A stretch of 64,000 nucleotides of DNA from Sandaracinaceae bacterium. Lineage in GTDB: Bacteria > Myxococcota_A > Polyangia > Polyangiales > Houyiibacteriaceae. The DNA is taken from positions 1 to 64,000 of the forward strand of contig JADJJE010000013.1 in NCBI GenBank assembly GCA_016706685.1, given 5' to 3'. The translations under genes were made by a program, and so were the position numbers. The notes under the pieces are model-generated. The model saw nothing but the letters and a program-made list of their open reading frames with translations, was not told the DNA's origin and searched no databases. Below, one piece after another: positions 11,191 to 22,708 of this stretch. How positions within the stretch are numbered: position 1 is the first letter of the stretch; every line of letters starts with the position of its first letter.

Positions 11191-11235
11191 CGCGCGCCTG
11201 CCGTCTCGCCCTCGAGCCAGGTATGGTGCGGCCGC

Positions 11236-12510
11236 ATGTCGACCCCACCCCAAGAAGCCAGCCCTGCCGATAGGCGCCGCATCCTCTTCGCGAGCTTGAT
11301 TGGCACCACCATCGAGTTCTTCGACTTCTACATCTACGCCACGGCCGCGGTGCTGGTCTTCCCGCGCCTGTTCTTCCCCGAGGGTGACCCGGCCACGGCC
11401 ACGCTCTCGTCGCTCGCCACCTTCGCGCTCGCGTTCTTCGCGCGGCCCGTGGGCTCGGCCGTCTTCGGGCACTACGGCGACCGGGTGGGCCGCAAGGCCA
11501 CGCTCGTGGCGGCGCTGCTCACCATGGGGCTCTCCACCGTGCTGATCGGCGCGCTGCCCACCTACCACTCCATCGGCATCGCGGCCCCGCTGCTGCTCGC
11601 GCTCTGCCGCTTGGGGCAGGGGCTCGGGCTCGGCGGGGAGTGGGGCGGCGCCGTGCTGCTGGCCACCGAGAACGCGCCGCCGGGCAAGCGCGCCTGGTAC
11701 GGCATGTTTCCGCAGCTGGGGGCGCCCATCGGCTTCCTCTGCTCCACGGGCATCTTCCTGCTCCTGGGCGCGCAACTGAGCGAGGAGCAGTTCTTCGCGT
11801 TCGGCTGGCGCATCCCTTTCCTGGCCAGCTCGCTGCTGGTCTTCGTGGGCCTCTGGGTGCGGCTCAACATCAAGGAGACGCCCGCGTTCCAGAAGGCCAT
11901 CGACAACCACGAGCGTGAGAAGCTGCCCATGGTGGCCGTGCTCACCAAGCACACGCGCGCGCTGGTGGTGGGCACCTTCGGGGCCATGGCCACCTTCGTC
12001 CTTTTCTACCTGATGACCGTCTTCACGCTCAGCTGGGGCACCAGCGCGCTCGGGTACACGCGGCAGGACTTCCTCGTCATGCAGATCGTCGGCGTGCTGT
12101 TCTTCGCGCTCACCATCCCGATCTCGGCGCTGGTGGCCGACCGTGTCGGAAACCGCCGCACGCTGATCGTCGTCTCGGTCGCCATCATCGCCTTCGGGCT
12201 GACCTTCGCTCCCCTCTTCGGGTCGGGCGATCGCTGGTCCGTGCAGGCCTTCCTGTGCCTCGGCCTCGGCCTCATGGGCGTGACCTACGGCCCCATCGGC
12301 ACCGCGCTGGCGGAGCTCTTCCCCACCGCAGTGCGCTACACGGGCGCCTCGCTCACCTTCAACCTCGCGGGCATCTTCGGCGCCTCGCTCGCGCCGTACA
12401 TCGCTACCAAGCTGGCTACCGACTACGGGCTGGCCTACGTGGGCTACTACATGTCTGCGGCGGGCGCGGTCACGCTGCTGGCGCTGGTGGTTGGCCCGCG
12501 GCGCGGGTAG
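11236..12510 (+). CDS. MFS transporter, metabolite:H+ symporter (MHS/ProP-ShiA-like) type
   Basis: This is a 12-helix major facilitator of 424 aa. The opening GTTIEFFDFYIYATAAVLVFPRLFFP is characteristic of the metabolite:H+ symporter subfamily (ProP, ShiA, KgtP). So are the loop 2-3 motif GHYGDRVGRK and the pattern RLGQGLGLGGEWGGAVLLATE in helix 4. 'LGAPIGF' and 'GWRIPFLAS' are also typical of this group. The substrate cannot be told from sequence; known members carry dicarboxylates, betaine/proline, shikimate or alpha-ketoglutarate. The ATG at 11236 lies 45 bp after the lipoprotein gene, so read-through from that operon is possible. The gene is followed by the repeat element at 12.5 kb. Confidence 0.9.
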   Translation: MSTPPQEASPADRRRILFASLIGTTIEFFDFYIYATAAVLVFPRLFFPEGDPATATLSSLATFALAFFARPVGSAVFGHYGDRVGRKATLVAALLTMGLSTVLIGALPTYHSIGIAAPLLLALCRLGQGLGLGGEWGGAVLLATENAPPGKRAWYGMFPQLGAPIGFLCSTGIFLLLGAQLSEEQFFAFGWRIPFLASSLLVFVGLWVRLNIKETPAFQKAIDNHEREKLPMVAVLTKHTRALVVGTFGAMATFVLFYLMTVFTLSWGTSALGYTRQDFLVMQIVGVLFFALTIPISALVADRVGNRRTLIVVSVAIIAFGLTFAPLFGSGDRWSVQAFLCLGLGLMGVTYGPIGTALAELFPTAVRYTGASLTFNLAGIFGASLAPYIATKLATDYGLAYVGYYMSAAGAVTLLALVVGPRRG

Positions 12511-12535
12511 TCCCGCGTCGACGAGGATGACGTTC

Positions 12536-12754
<219 letters not shown>

Positions 12755-12786
12755 TGGAGACGTGTCCGCCGCGGCTCAATTGCAAA

Positions 12787-12816
12787 ACCCCCGGCTGAAG
12801 TCGTTCAACCGGGGGT
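12787..12816 (-). terminator. Rho-independent terminator for hppA
   Basis: On the minus strand an 8-bp stem ACCCCCGG/CCGGGGGT is extended by four more pairs across one mismatch, closes on a 4-nt loop, and is followed by TTTTGCAATT. It sits 29-58 nt beyond the hppA stop. The U-tract lies on the minus-strand side, so it ends hppA transcription rather than that of the MFS gene. Confidence 0.85.
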
Positions 12817-12844
12817 CTGTTCTCACCCTGAAGCGGGCGCTCGC

Positions 12845-14965
<2,121 letters not shown>

Positions 14966-15172
14966 TTCACGCCGTTCGATGAGGGGAGTCGAGCCGGGCA
15001 GGGGGGCCTCGGCGGCGCAACTTCTCCCACGTTCCCCCCCAGCGCAACCCTCGGGAAAACGGTCGAGATCATGCGAAATCGTGCGCGCTGAGGGCCTCGC
15101 TGACGCCCCGGATGCCGCCTCTCTGGGGCCTCGAACGTCGACAACCACCGGAAGCTGCGCTACTCGCCGGTC

Positions 15173-15877
15173 GTGGATCTTCTACGCGAGTTCTTCTCAC
15201 GCCTCCGTGATCTCGAGAGCCTCCTCACCTGGGGCGGCTACCCCGTCCTCATGGCGATCATCTTCTCCGAGACGGGGTTGCTGATCGGGTTCTTCCTCCC
15301 GGGCGACTCGCTCTTGGTCACTGCGGGGGTGCTGGTCAACGCGAACCAGATCAACCCGCTGGCCCTGCCCACGTTCACCAACCTGCTGCTCATGAACGTG
15401 GTGCTCTCGGTCACCGCCATCATCGGAGACGCGGTCGGTTACTCCATGGGCTACAAGGCGGGCCCACGGCTGTTCAATCGCGAGCAGAGCTTCTTCTTCC
15501 GGCGCGACTACCTGATCGCCACGCAGAAGTTCTACGAGACGCACGGCGGCAAGACCATCGTGCTGGCGCGCTTCATGCCGTTCGCGCGCACGTTCGCGCC
15601 CATCGTCGCGGGCATCGGGCAAATGAGCTACCGACGCTTCCTCATGTTCAACGTGTGCGGAGGCATCGGCTGGGTCTTCTCGATGACGTTCCTGGGGTAC
15701 TACCTGGGCCAGGTGCTCGGCGCGAAGGACATCGAGAAGGTGGTCTACCTGATCATCGTCGTCTCGGTGCTGCCGCCGGCCATCGCTGCCCTGCGGGCAC
15801 ACCTCAAGGCGCGCAAAGGCGAGGTACCGGCGGACGAGGCAAGCGCGAGCGAGCCAGCGACTGACGAAGCGCTCTAG
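15173..15877 (+). CDS. DedA family (SNARE-associated/VTT domain) membrane protein
   Basis: This is a 234-aa inner-membrane protein of the DedA family, whose studied members act in phospholipid recycling/flipping and envelope homeostasis. Family landmarks are visible: 'ETGLLIGFFLPGDSLL' (E-x-G-x3-P-x-P/G-D-S-L), 'GDAVGYSMGYKAGPRLF' and 'FMPFARTFAPIVAGIGQMSYRRF' (the R-F-x-P-x-R-T region), with membrane helices between them. The start is a GTG at 15173. The C-terminus ends in a short acidic Ala/Glu tail. The gene converges on murJ with a gap of only 3 bp, and no terminator hairpin was seen there. Confidence 0.92.
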   Translation: MDLLREFFSRLRDLESLLTWGGYPVLMAIIFSETGLLIGFFLPGDSLLVTAGVLVNANQINPLALPTFTNLLLMNVVLSVTAIIGDAVGYSMGYKAGPRLFNREQSFFFRRDYLIATQKFYETHGGKTIVLARFMPFARTFAPIVAGIGQMSYRRFLMFNVCGGIGWVFSMTFLGYYLGQVLGAKDIEKVVYLIIVVSVLPPAIAALRAHLKARKGEVPADEASASEPATDEAL

Positions 15878-15880
15878 CCC

Positions 15881-17485
15881 TCAGCCCCGCTTGCGTCGGA
15901 CCCGACGCAGGACGCCGCGCGTGAAGGTGGATGCCTCCTCCACGCCCAGCACGTGCGCCACCCCCAGGTAGCTGAGGCCACCCAGCACCAGCGCCATCGT
16001 CAGCAGCAGCAGCTGGGTGGGGGCCATGGCATGGGTCAGCCACGGCCGCGAGAACGTGAACGCGAACAGCACTCCGCCCATGACCGCGCTGGCCACACCC
16101 ATGCGCAGGCTGGCCGCCACGACTCGACCGAGACCCAGCCGCCCCGTGCGGCGCCGCAGCAGTGTGAGGAGCACCCCCAGCTGGGCCACCCCCGCGAGCG
16201 ACGTGGCCAGCGTGAGGCCGGCGTGGCGCATGCTGCCCATCAAGAGCCAGCTCGCTGAGGCGAAGACGACCAGGTTCATCAGGCTGGCCACCACCTGGGC
16301 CTTGGTGTCGTTGTGCGCGTGGAACATGGGCACCACCGTGCGCACGGCGGCGATGGCCCAGATCCCGGCCGCCAGGAACACCAGCGCGTAGGCCGTCTCC
16401 TGCACGTCGGTGGACGAGAAGGCCCCGTGGCCGAACAGGACGGCCACGATGGGGAGCGCCAGCACGGCCAGCGCCACGGTGGAGGGGATGGCCACGAACA
16501 GCGTCATGCGCAGCGTGGCGCGGAACAGCTCGAGCCCCTGCTCCCGGTCACCGCGCGCCACGATCTCGCTCAGTGACGGGAGCGCAGCCGAGGCGATGGC
16601 GAGCGCGAACATGCCCTGCGGGATCTCCACCAGGCGCTGGGCGTACCACAGCCAGCTGACCGGCCCGCGCCCCAGGTGGCTCGCGAACTGGCGCGAAAAG
16701 ATGAGGTTGAGCTGGTAGACCCCCAGCGACAGCAGCAGGGGCGCCAGCAGCCGCATGGCCTTCCGCACGTAGGGGTCGCGCAGGCTGCCGGGGGCCAGCA
16801 GACCGAACCCCAGGCGGCGCAGCGCGGGCCACTGGGCCGCCACCTGCAGCACACCGCCCAGCAGCACGCCGCCGGCGAGTGCGTACCACGCGGGCAACCC
16901 CAGCGCGTGGAGCGCCGGCACGGCCAGCAAGCACGCCAGCACCAGCGCCACGTTCAGCAGCGCCGGGGACAGCGCGGGCGCCGTGAACGACTTGCGCGAG
17001 TGCAGCGCGGCGGTGACCAACGCCGCCACGCCCATGAGGAAGATGTACGGGAACACCCAGCGCGTCATTTCGACCGTCAGCTCGAAGCGCTCGGCGTCGA
17101 AGCCCGACGCGTAGGCCAACACCACCGGGCCCGCGAACACGATGCCCAGCAGGGTGACCAGCACCAGGATGGGCACCATCATCCGCATGAGGCCACCGAA
17201 GACCGTGGCCGCGCGCGCGTTGCCTTCTCTCTCGCGCGCCTCCGTGAGCACCGGCACGAACGCGCCCGACGCAGCTCCCTCGCCGAACAGCACGCGCAGC
17301 GCGTTGGGGATGGTGAACGCCATGAAGAACGCGTCGGTCAGCCCCACGGCGAACGTGGCCGCGATGACCACATCGCGCAGGGCGCCGAGGAAGCGCGACA
17401 CCAAGATGCCCACGCCCACGAGCCCCGCCCGCCGAGCGACGGCGCTGGACTCTGGCTCGGGGGCCGGTACGGGGGGCGAGCTCAC
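15881..17485 (-). CDS. murJ: Lipid II flippase MurJ (MviN)
   Basis: MurJ flips lipid II across the inner membrane for peptidoglycan synthesis. The protein is about 534 aa with some 14 hydrophobic helices, the family's usual size. The N-terminal signature is present: AGLVGVGILVSRFLGALRDV, then FFMAFTIPNALRVLFGEGA, then FVPVLTE. So are the internal 'QLNLIFSRQFASHLGRGPVSWLWYAQRLVEIPQGMFALAIASAALP' blocks, only parts of which are given here as landmarks. The frame is open far upstream into the isocitrate dehydrogenase gene, so I used the GTG at 17485, 18 bp after that gene's stop. No strong ribosome binding site marks it, so the start is uncertain by a few codons. It is probably co-transcribed with the upstream dehydrogenase gene. 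Confidence 0.93.
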   Translation of the reverse strand: MSSPPVPAPEPESSAVARRAGLVGVGILVSRFLGALRDVVIAATFAVGLTDAFFMAFTIPNALRVLFGEGAASGAFVPVLTEAREREGNARAATVFGGLMRMMVPILVLVTLLGIVFAGPVVLAYASGFDAERFELTVEMTRWVFPYIFLMGVAALVTAALHSRKSFTAPALSPALLNVALVLACLLAVPALHALGLPAWYALAGGVLLGGVLQVAAQWPALRRLGFGLLAPGSLRDPYVRKAMRLLAPLLLSLGVYQLNLIFSRQFASHLGRGPVSWLWYAQRLVEIPQGMFALAIASAALPSLSEIVARGDREQGLELFRATLRMTLFVAIPSTVALAVLALPIVAVLFGHGAFSSTDVQETAYALVFLAAGIWAIAAVRTVVPMFHAHNDTKAQVVASLMNLVVFASASWLLMGSMRHAGLTLATSLAGVAQLGVLLTLLRRRTGRLGLGRVVAASLRMGVASAVMGGVLFAFTFSRPWLTHAMAPTQLLLLTMALVLGGLSYLGVAHVLGVEEASTFTRGVLRRVRRKRG

Positions 17486-17502
17486 GCTCGGAGCATCTTG
17501 CT

Positions 17503-18534
17503 TCAAGCGGGGAGTCTGTCCACCAGGGCCTCGACGAAGCCCATGGTGTTCAGCTTGCCGCCCAGGTCGCCGGTCTTCTGGCCATCTGCGAGGGCCTGGT
17601 TGTACGCCGTCTTGATGCGCTCCGAGGCCTTGGCACAAGCCGGATCGGCGCGCGACTCGGCCAGGTGGTTGAGCATCATGACGCCGCTCATGATGAACGC
17701 CAGCGGGTTGGCGATGCCCTTGCCCGCGATGTCCGGCGCCGAGCCGTGCACCGCCTCGAAGACGGCCCCGTTGGTGCCGAAGTTGGCCCCCGGCACCACA
17801 CCGAGGCCGCCCACGAGCCCGGCGCACAAGTCGCTGATGACGTCGCCATAGAGGTTCTCGAGCAGCAGCACGTCGAAGCGCGTGGGGTCTTGCACCAGCC
17901 GCATGCAGCCGGCGTCGATGATCAGCTCGTCGTACTCGATGTCCGTGTAGCCGCCCTGCTCGCGGGCCTCACGTGCGCAGCGCAGGAAGAGCCCGTCGCT
18001 CAGCTTCATGATGTTGGCCTTGTGCATCACGGTGATCTTCTTGCGGCCGCGCTCCCGCGCGAAGGCGAAGCCGTAGTCGGCGATGCGCCGGCAGGCCTTC
18101 TCGGTGGCCACCTTCAGCGACGTGACCACGCCCTCGGTCACCACGTTCTCGATGCCGCTGTAGAGGCCCTCGGTGTTCTCGCGCAGCACGATGATGTCCA
18201 CGCCGCTGAAGCGCGTGGTGACGCCCTCGAGGTTGCGGATGGGCCGCACCGCCGCGTAGAGGTCGAGCTGCTTGCGGAGCTGCACGTTCACCGACGTGAA
18301 GCCCTTGCCCACCGGCGTGGTGCACGGGCCCTTGAGCGCCACGCCGTGCTTCAAAATCGCGTCGGTGGTGGTCTTCGGGAGCACCTCGCCGCTGTCGGCC
18401 AGGGCGGCGATGCCAGCGTGGTGCTCCTCGAACGCGACGGGGGCGTTCACGGCGGAGAACAGGCGCTTCACGGCATCGGAGACCTCGGGGCCAATGCCGT
18501 CTCCGGGGATCAGAACGACGGTGTGCTGGGTCAT
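17503..18534 (-). CDS. icd: NAD-dependent isocitrate dehydrogenase-type decarboxylating dehydrogenase
   Basis: This is a 343-aa beta-decarboxylating dehydrogenase of the isocitrate/isopropylmalate family. It opens VVLIPGDGIGPEV. It has the substrate-loop motif 'VNVQLRKQLDLYAAVRP', the 'LRENTEGLYSG' block and the Mg2+-binding 'YDELIIDAGCMRL' and 'LYGDVISDLCAGLVGGLG' segments. The nucleotide-binding end reads 'FEAVHGSAPDIAGKGIANP'. The short length and the RKxLDLYA-VRP loop match the NAD-linked bacterial/mitochondrial-type isocitrate dehydrogenases rather than leuB (which has an isopropylmalate-specific loop) or the ~416-aa NADP enzyme. Homoisocitrate dehydrogenase cannot be fully excluded. The ATG at 18534 is the natural start. 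The gene precedes murJ by about 18 bp; the two functions are unrelated, so shared transcription is likely incidental. Confidence 0.85.
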   Translation of the reverse strand: MTQHTVVLIPGDGIGPEVSDAVKRLFSAVNAPVAFEEHHAGIAALADSGEVLPKTTTDAILKHGVALKGPCTTPVGKGFTSVNVQLRKQLDLYAAVRPIRNLEGVTTRFSGVDIIVLRENTEGLYSGIENVVTEGVVTSLKVATEKACRRIADYGFAFARERGRKKITVMHKANIMKLSDGLFLRCAREAREQGGYTDIEYDELIIDAGCMRLVQDPTRFDVLLLENLYGDVISDLCAGLVGGLGVVPGANFGTNGAVFEAVHGSAPDIAGKGIANPLAFIMSGVMMLNHLAESRADPACAKASERIKTAYNQALADGQKTGDLGGKLNTMGFVEALVDRLPA

Positions 18535-18633
18535 GGGGTCCTTCGGGGTCTGGGAAGAGGGAGTACCCGGAGGTTACTCCGCCAGCCCGGCCCTGGGAAT
18601 TGCGACGAAGCGGTCCGACAGCTATCAAGGGTC

Positions 18634-19542
18634 ATGACTTCTGCCGGAAACACCGCCGCCCAAGACCGAGCGCTGCGCGCCATGACCGATGACGGCGCCT
18701 TTCGCCTCATCGCGGCGCGCGTGACCGACACGGTGCGCGGCGTGGTCGCGGCCCAGAAGCTCGAGGGCGAGGGCGCCCGCCAGTTGGGCCAGCTGGTGGC
18801 GGCGGCGGTGCTGTATCGGGAGACCATGGCGCCCACGTTGCGCGTGCAGCTCGCGCTGCAGGGGGCAGCGGGTAGCGGACACTTGCTGGCCGACTCGAAC
18901 CCGGAGGGCTGGTCTCGTGGCCTCTCGCACCGCACCACCGGGGAGCGGGTGCAGCTCGAGGGAGGCATGCTCCAGATGATCCGCAGCCTGCCCAACGGGG
19001 ACCTGCACCGGGGCGTGGTCCAGATGCCCGAGAGCGGAAACATCTCCGAGGGGTTCATGAGCTACATGCAGTCCTCCGAGCAGATCGCCACCATGGTGGC
19101 CGTGGACGTGGTGCTCGGCGCACAGGGCGAGGTGGTGGCGGCGGGCGGCTACCTCGTGCAGATCCTGCCGGAGTACAAGGAGCGCGAGGGTGCCCTGGCA
19201 CTGATGACGTTTCGCCTCGAGGACTTCCAGGACATCTCGGAGCGCCTGCGCCTGCACGACGCGTCACCGGACCACCTCGTGGAGGAGATCTTCTACGGCA
19301 TGGACTACACGCTCCTGGGAGACTCGCCGCTGCGCTTCGGGTGCAACTGCAGCAAGGAGCGCGTCATGGCCAGCCTGCATACGCTGGGCGCCGACGACCT
19401 GCTGAGCCTGATCGAGGCGGGCGACGAGCTCGACATGAGCTGCGACCACTGCGGGACGCCCTACATGGTCAGCATCCCGGAGCTGGAGGCCGTGGCCGCC
19501 ACGAAGGCGCGCCGCACGCCAGGCGACTTCACCGAGAACTGA
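18634..19542 (+). CDS. hslO: Hsp33-type redox-regulated chaperone
   Basis: Hsp33 is a cytoplasmic holdase activated by oxidation of four zinc-binding cysteines. From the ATG at 18634 the protein is 302 aa, close to the usual ~290. The C-terminal zinc centre is intact as CNC (Cys237, Cys239) and CDHC (Cys270, Cys273). The N-terminal domain has the family's 'LLGEL/AAALLYRETM' style helix and the region around 'GNISEGFMSYMQSSEQIATMV', which matches the Y-x-x-Q-S-E-Q motif near the middle of Hsp33. The frame stays open upstream to 17665, but that stretch is antisense to the isocitrate dehydrogenase gene. It converges on the MMPL exporter gene with an 18-bp gap. Confidence 0.93.
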   Translation: MTSAGNTAAQDRALRAMTDDGAFRLIAARVTDTVRGVVAAQKLEGEGARQLGQLVAAAVLYRETMAPTLRVQLALQGAAGSGHLLADSNPEGWSRGLSHRTTGERVQLEGGMLQMIRSLPNGDLHRGVVQMPESGNISEGFMSYMQSSEQIATMVAVDVVLGAQGEVVAAGGYLVQILPEYKEREGALALMTFRLEDFQDISERLRLHDASPDHLVEEIFYGMDYTLLGDSPLRFGCNCSKERVMASLHTLGADDLLSLIEAGDELDMSCDHCGTPYMVSIPELEAVAATKARRTPGDFTEN

Positions 19543-19560
19543 CGTCCGCTCGAGCCTGAT

Positions 19561-22164
19561 TCAGTCGCCTTCGCGGCTGCGCTTCATGGCGGCGGCGATG
19601 CGGGCGTCTTCTTCGCGATGAGCTGCGCGCACGCTGCGGCTGAGACCCGCCACCGACAGCAGCGCCGGCTGGACGATCAGGGTGGCCACGAGGCTGAGCG
19701 CGACCGTCACGGCGATGAGCTCGCCGAAGTGCCGCACGGGCACGAACGAGCTCATCAGCAGCACGGAGAAGCCCGCCATCAGCGTCAGGCAGCTGACCAC
19801 GATGGCGCGACCGGTGCCGCGTGACGCGCGGATGAGCGCCGCGTTGCTGCGCAGGCCGCGCTTGGTCTCTTCGCGGTAGCGCGCCAGCACGTGGATGGTG
19901 CCGTCCACCCCGAGGCCCAGGCTGATGCTGAAGATGATGACGGTGGCCGCGTTCAGCGGGATGTCACGCACCACCATGTAGGCCAGCGTGCCCAGCAGGG
20001 GGATCAAGTTCGGCGGGATGCTCAGCAGGCCGAGCCGCACGCTGCGGAACAGCAGCGTGAGCAGGATGAAGATGATCACGATGGCCGTGGCGAGGCTGGA
20101 ACCCAGGTCGCGTACCACCGCGCGCTGGCCGCGGGAGCCATCGTGGGCTTCCCCGGTGAAGCCATAGGTCACCCCGCTGCCTTCCGGGAACACGCGGTCC
20201 AGCTCGACCTCGAGAGCGTCGATCAGCGTCATGGTGGCCTGGGCCCCCACGTCACGGACCATGAGCTGGAGGCGCACCATCCGGCCGTCGTTGGCCTCCC
20301 AGTTGGTCAGCGGGTTCTTGTCACGCTTCGACAGCGCCATGCGCAGCGCGCGGACGGCTCGCGCATCCGGGAAGGGCTCTTGGCGGATGCGATCGTTGCC
20401 CGCCAGCAGCGCCAGCGTGGCGCGCAGCACGTCCGCGTGACCGAGCCCCGTGATGACCTCGGGGTGTGCCACGGCCCAGTCCCGCACCGTGTCGATCTGC
20501 GCGATGACGGCTGGGTCGTAGAAGGCCCCCTCGGTGTCGGAGCGCAGCACGATCTCGAGCGGACGAACCCCATCGAGCTTCTCTTCCAGCAGGCGGGTGG
20601 TGATGTAGACGTCGTCGTCCGTGTCGAACTGGTCGAGCAGCGCGTGGTCCACCTCGACGCCCAGCGACAAGTACGTGAGGCCTCCGAGCGCCAACACCGT
20701 TCCCACCAGAGTCAGGGCAGGGCGCCGCAGGATGCGGGCGGTCATCAGCATGATGCCGCCCTCTAGCCAGCCGCCCCACTCCTTCGAGGCTTGGTTTGGT
20801 GCCTTCACCCACGTCATGATGGACGGGACGAAGAACATGGTGACGACGTAGGCCAGCATGACGCCCACGGCGGCGGTGACCCCGAAGTGCCGGAGCATGA
20901 CGGTGCGAGAGACCACCAGAGAAGCGAGGCCGGCCGCCGTGGTGGCCGAGGTGAGCAAGCAGGCCACTGCGATGGCGTGGACGGTCTTTCGTCCGGCTTC
21001 GTCGCGGTCCGGCGTGCGCCCGAGCTCTTCGCGATAGCGACCGATGATGTGGATGGAGTCGCTTATGCCGATGATGATCAACAACACCGGGATGATGTTG
21101 TTGATGACGTTCATGGGCTCGTGCACGACCACCATGCCGCCCAGCGTCATCAGCGTGGTGATGATCACCGCGCCGAGCGGCAGCAGCACGCCCGGCAGCC
21201 AGCGGAAGCTCAAGTAGAGCAACAGGACGCACACCAGCAGGGTGATGGGGATCAGCGTCAGCTGATCGCTGCGCATCTTCTCCACCATGTTGGCGCGCAG
21301 GTAGGGCAGGCCACCGATGTGCACCTGCACGCCGTCGGGTGCGGGGTGGTTGGCCAGATGCGCGCGCATCGATTCGACCGCGCGGTGCATCTCGCGCGGG
21401 CTCATGTCTTTCAGCCGCACGGCGACGGCGGCCACGGTGTGGTCCGCGCTGATGAGGCGCCCGATGATGAGCGGCGATTGATCCACCGCGGTGGCGATCT
21501 CGCTGGCCTGTGCCGCAGAGACGTCGGTGCCCGTGATGACGGGGTCCACGCGCAGCTCGGTGGCCAGCGCGGGGCCAACGCGCGCCAGCCCGCCTTCAAA
21601 GTAGGTGGGATAGCTCTCGATGATGTCGAGCAGGGCGTCGACCATCTCTTGGTCGTAGTCGTCTTGGGACTCGGCCCAGTCGCCCTCTCCCTCGCCTTCC
21701 GCTTCCTCGCCTTCGAGGTCGGCGAGGTCGTCCAGGCTCTCGCCCTCGGGCACGGCGTCGTCCCCGAGATCACCGAGGTCTTCGAGCGACTCCCCGCTCG
21801 GCTCAGGGCTCTGGTCCCGCACCCGGCGAGGCAAGGGCAGGGTGGTGATGCTGTCGGCGCTCTCCACCCACGGCTGCTCCCGGAACGACAACGTCAGCTC
21901 GTGCATGTAGCCGAGCGGCACGGGCGCCAGCACGTCGTCGGTCTGGATGAGGAGCGCGATGACCTTCTCACGCGTCCCGAAGTGGGTGTGGAAGAGGGCG
22001 GCAACGTCCTCCCCCTCCCGCTCGAACGACGAGATCAGGTTCTCGGGCGCGGGATCTGCCTGGATGTCCGGGATCTGGATGCCGAGGCCGATGGTGGCGA
22101 TGGCGGTCACCAGGAGGACCAGGCCTCGCCGGCGGGTGACAACGTAGGAAAGCCAGTTCAGCAC
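19561..22164 (-). CDS. MMPL/RND-superfamily exporter with acidic periplasmic insertion
   Basis: This is an 867-aa two-fold-repeated membrane protein of the MMPL/SSD (HpnN-like) branch of the RND superfamily. One N-terminal helix is followed by a large extracytoplasmic domain, a helix bundle at ~300-460, a second extracytoplasmic domain and a second bundle at ~690-845. Each bundle has the 'IIGISDSIHIIGRYREE' / 'GLGVDGTIHVLARYREE' signature containing the proton-relay Asp region. Residues ~115-170 are an unusual run of Gly-Asp/Glu-Asp-Leu acidic repeats in the first extracytoplasmic domain. Relatives export hopanoids, lipids or siderophores. The cargo here is unknown, and no outer-membrane partner is adjacent. 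It is divergent from rpsT across about 208 bp. Confidence 0.88.
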   Translation of the reverse strand: MLNWLSYVVTRRRGLVLLVTAIATIGLGIQIPDIQADPAPENLISSFEREGEDVAALFHTHFGTREKVIALLIQTDDVLAPVPLGYMHELTLSFREQPWVESADSITTLPLPRRVRDQSPEPSGESLEDLGDLGDDAVPEGESLDDLADLEGEEAEGEGEGDWAESQDDYDQEMVDALLDIIESYPTYFEGGLARVGPALATELRVDPVITGTDVSAAQASEIATAVDQSPLIIGRLISADHTVAAVAVRLKDMSPREMHRAVESMRAHLANHPAPDGVQVHIGGLPYLRANMVEKMRSDQLTLIPITLLVCVLLLYLSFRWLPGVLLPLGAVIITTLMTLGGMVVVHEPMNVINNIIPVLLIIIGISDSIHIIGRYREELGRTPDRDEAGRKTVHAIAVACLLTSATTAAGLASLVVSRTVMLRHFGVTAAVGVMLAYVVTMFFVPSIMTWVKAPNQASKEWGGWLEGGIMLMTARILRRPALTLVGTVLALGGLTYLSLGVEVDHALLDQFDTDDDVYITTRLLEEKLDGVRPLEIVLRSDTEGAFYDPAVIAQIDTVRDWAVAHPEVITGLGHADVLRATLALLAGNDRIRQEPFPDARAVRALRMALSKRDKNPLTNWEANDGRMVRLQLMVRDVGAQATMTLIDALEVELDRVFPEGSGVTYGFTGEAHDGSRGQRAVVRDLGSSLATAIVIIFILLTLLFRSVRLGLLSIPPNLIPLLGTLAYMVVRDIPLNAATVIIFSISLGLGVDGTIHVLARYREETKRGLRSNAALIRASRGTGRAIVVSCLTLMAGFSVLLMSSFVPVRHFGELIAVTVALSLVATLIVQPALLSVAGLSRSVRAAHREEDARIAAAMKRSREGD

Positions 22165-22317
22165 GCGCTAGGCCCTTGGAGCACGCCCGGGGGCGCCTCG
22201 GTTGATTTCATGGCGCGGCCGGCCGCCTGTTCATCCACACACACGGAGTGCGATATGACGCGGAATCCGGGGGCCTTGCAAGCGCGGAGTCGCAGGGCAC
22301 GCCGAGGCGGAGGTCGC

Positions 22318-22346
22318 TTGACTTCGCTCGGCCCGCCGGCTAGACA
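22318..22346 (+). promoter_or_regulatory. Sigma-70-type promoter for rpsT
   Basis: TTGACT at 22318-22323 and TAGACA at 22341-22346 are separated by 17 bp, the optimal spacing. They sit 27 bp upstream of the rpsT GTG, so the mRNA would begin just before the ribosome binding site AGGAGAG (22359-22365). This is the clearest vegetative promoter I noticed in the window. Confidence 0.75.
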
Positions 22347-22372
22347 CTGCCCCCTATTAGGAGAGTCCCCGC

Positions 22373-22633
22373 GTGGCCAATCACGATTCCAGCAAGAAGC
22401 GCATCAAGCAGACCATTGTTCGCACCGAGCGCAACAAGCACGTCCGCTCGACCGTCCGTTCGTTCGTCAAGACCGCCCGCCTCGCGATCGAGTCCGGCGA
22501 CAAGGCCGCCGCGTCCACCGCGCTGGCTGACGCCATCCGTCGCATCGACATGGCGGTCTCGAAGGGCGTCTACCACCGCAAGACTGGCTCGCGTTACATC
22601 TCGCGCCTCAGCGCGCAGGTCGCGGGCCTCTGA
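22373..22633 (+). CDS. rpsT: 30S ribosomal protein S20
   Basis: This is an 86-aa basic protein that binds 16S rRNA early in small-subunit assembly. The sequence MANHDSSKKRIKQTIVRTER and later 'KTARLAIESGDKAAASTALADAIRRIDMAVSKGVYHRKTGSRYISRL' is typical S20, including the C-terminal KG-xHK-x-A/GSRxxSRL motif. It starts with GTG, preceded by a strong AGGAGAG site 7 bp upstream and the promoter at 22318-22346. It appears monocistronic. The holA gene converges on it about 75 bp downstream. Confidence 0.97.
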   Translation: MANHDSSKKRIKQTIVRTERNKHVRSTVRSFVKTARLAIESGDKAAASTALADAIRRIDMAVSKGVYHRKTGSRYISRLSAQVAGL

Positions 22634-22708
22634 AGCCGGCTGGCGCTAGCGGCAAACGCAGCGCCCGCCCTCGGTTCTTGGCTCGGTTCCGCCACCCGGC
22701 GTTCGCGC

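Noticed and set aside
14966..15148. Extension of hppA by 61 codons
   Set aside because: The extra residues are charged and unlike the family, whereas the ATG at 14965 gives a standard membrane start.
17665..18633. Upstream extension of the Hsp33 frame
   Set aside because: It is antisense to isocitrate dehydrogenase. The ATG at 18634 gives the right Hsp33 length.
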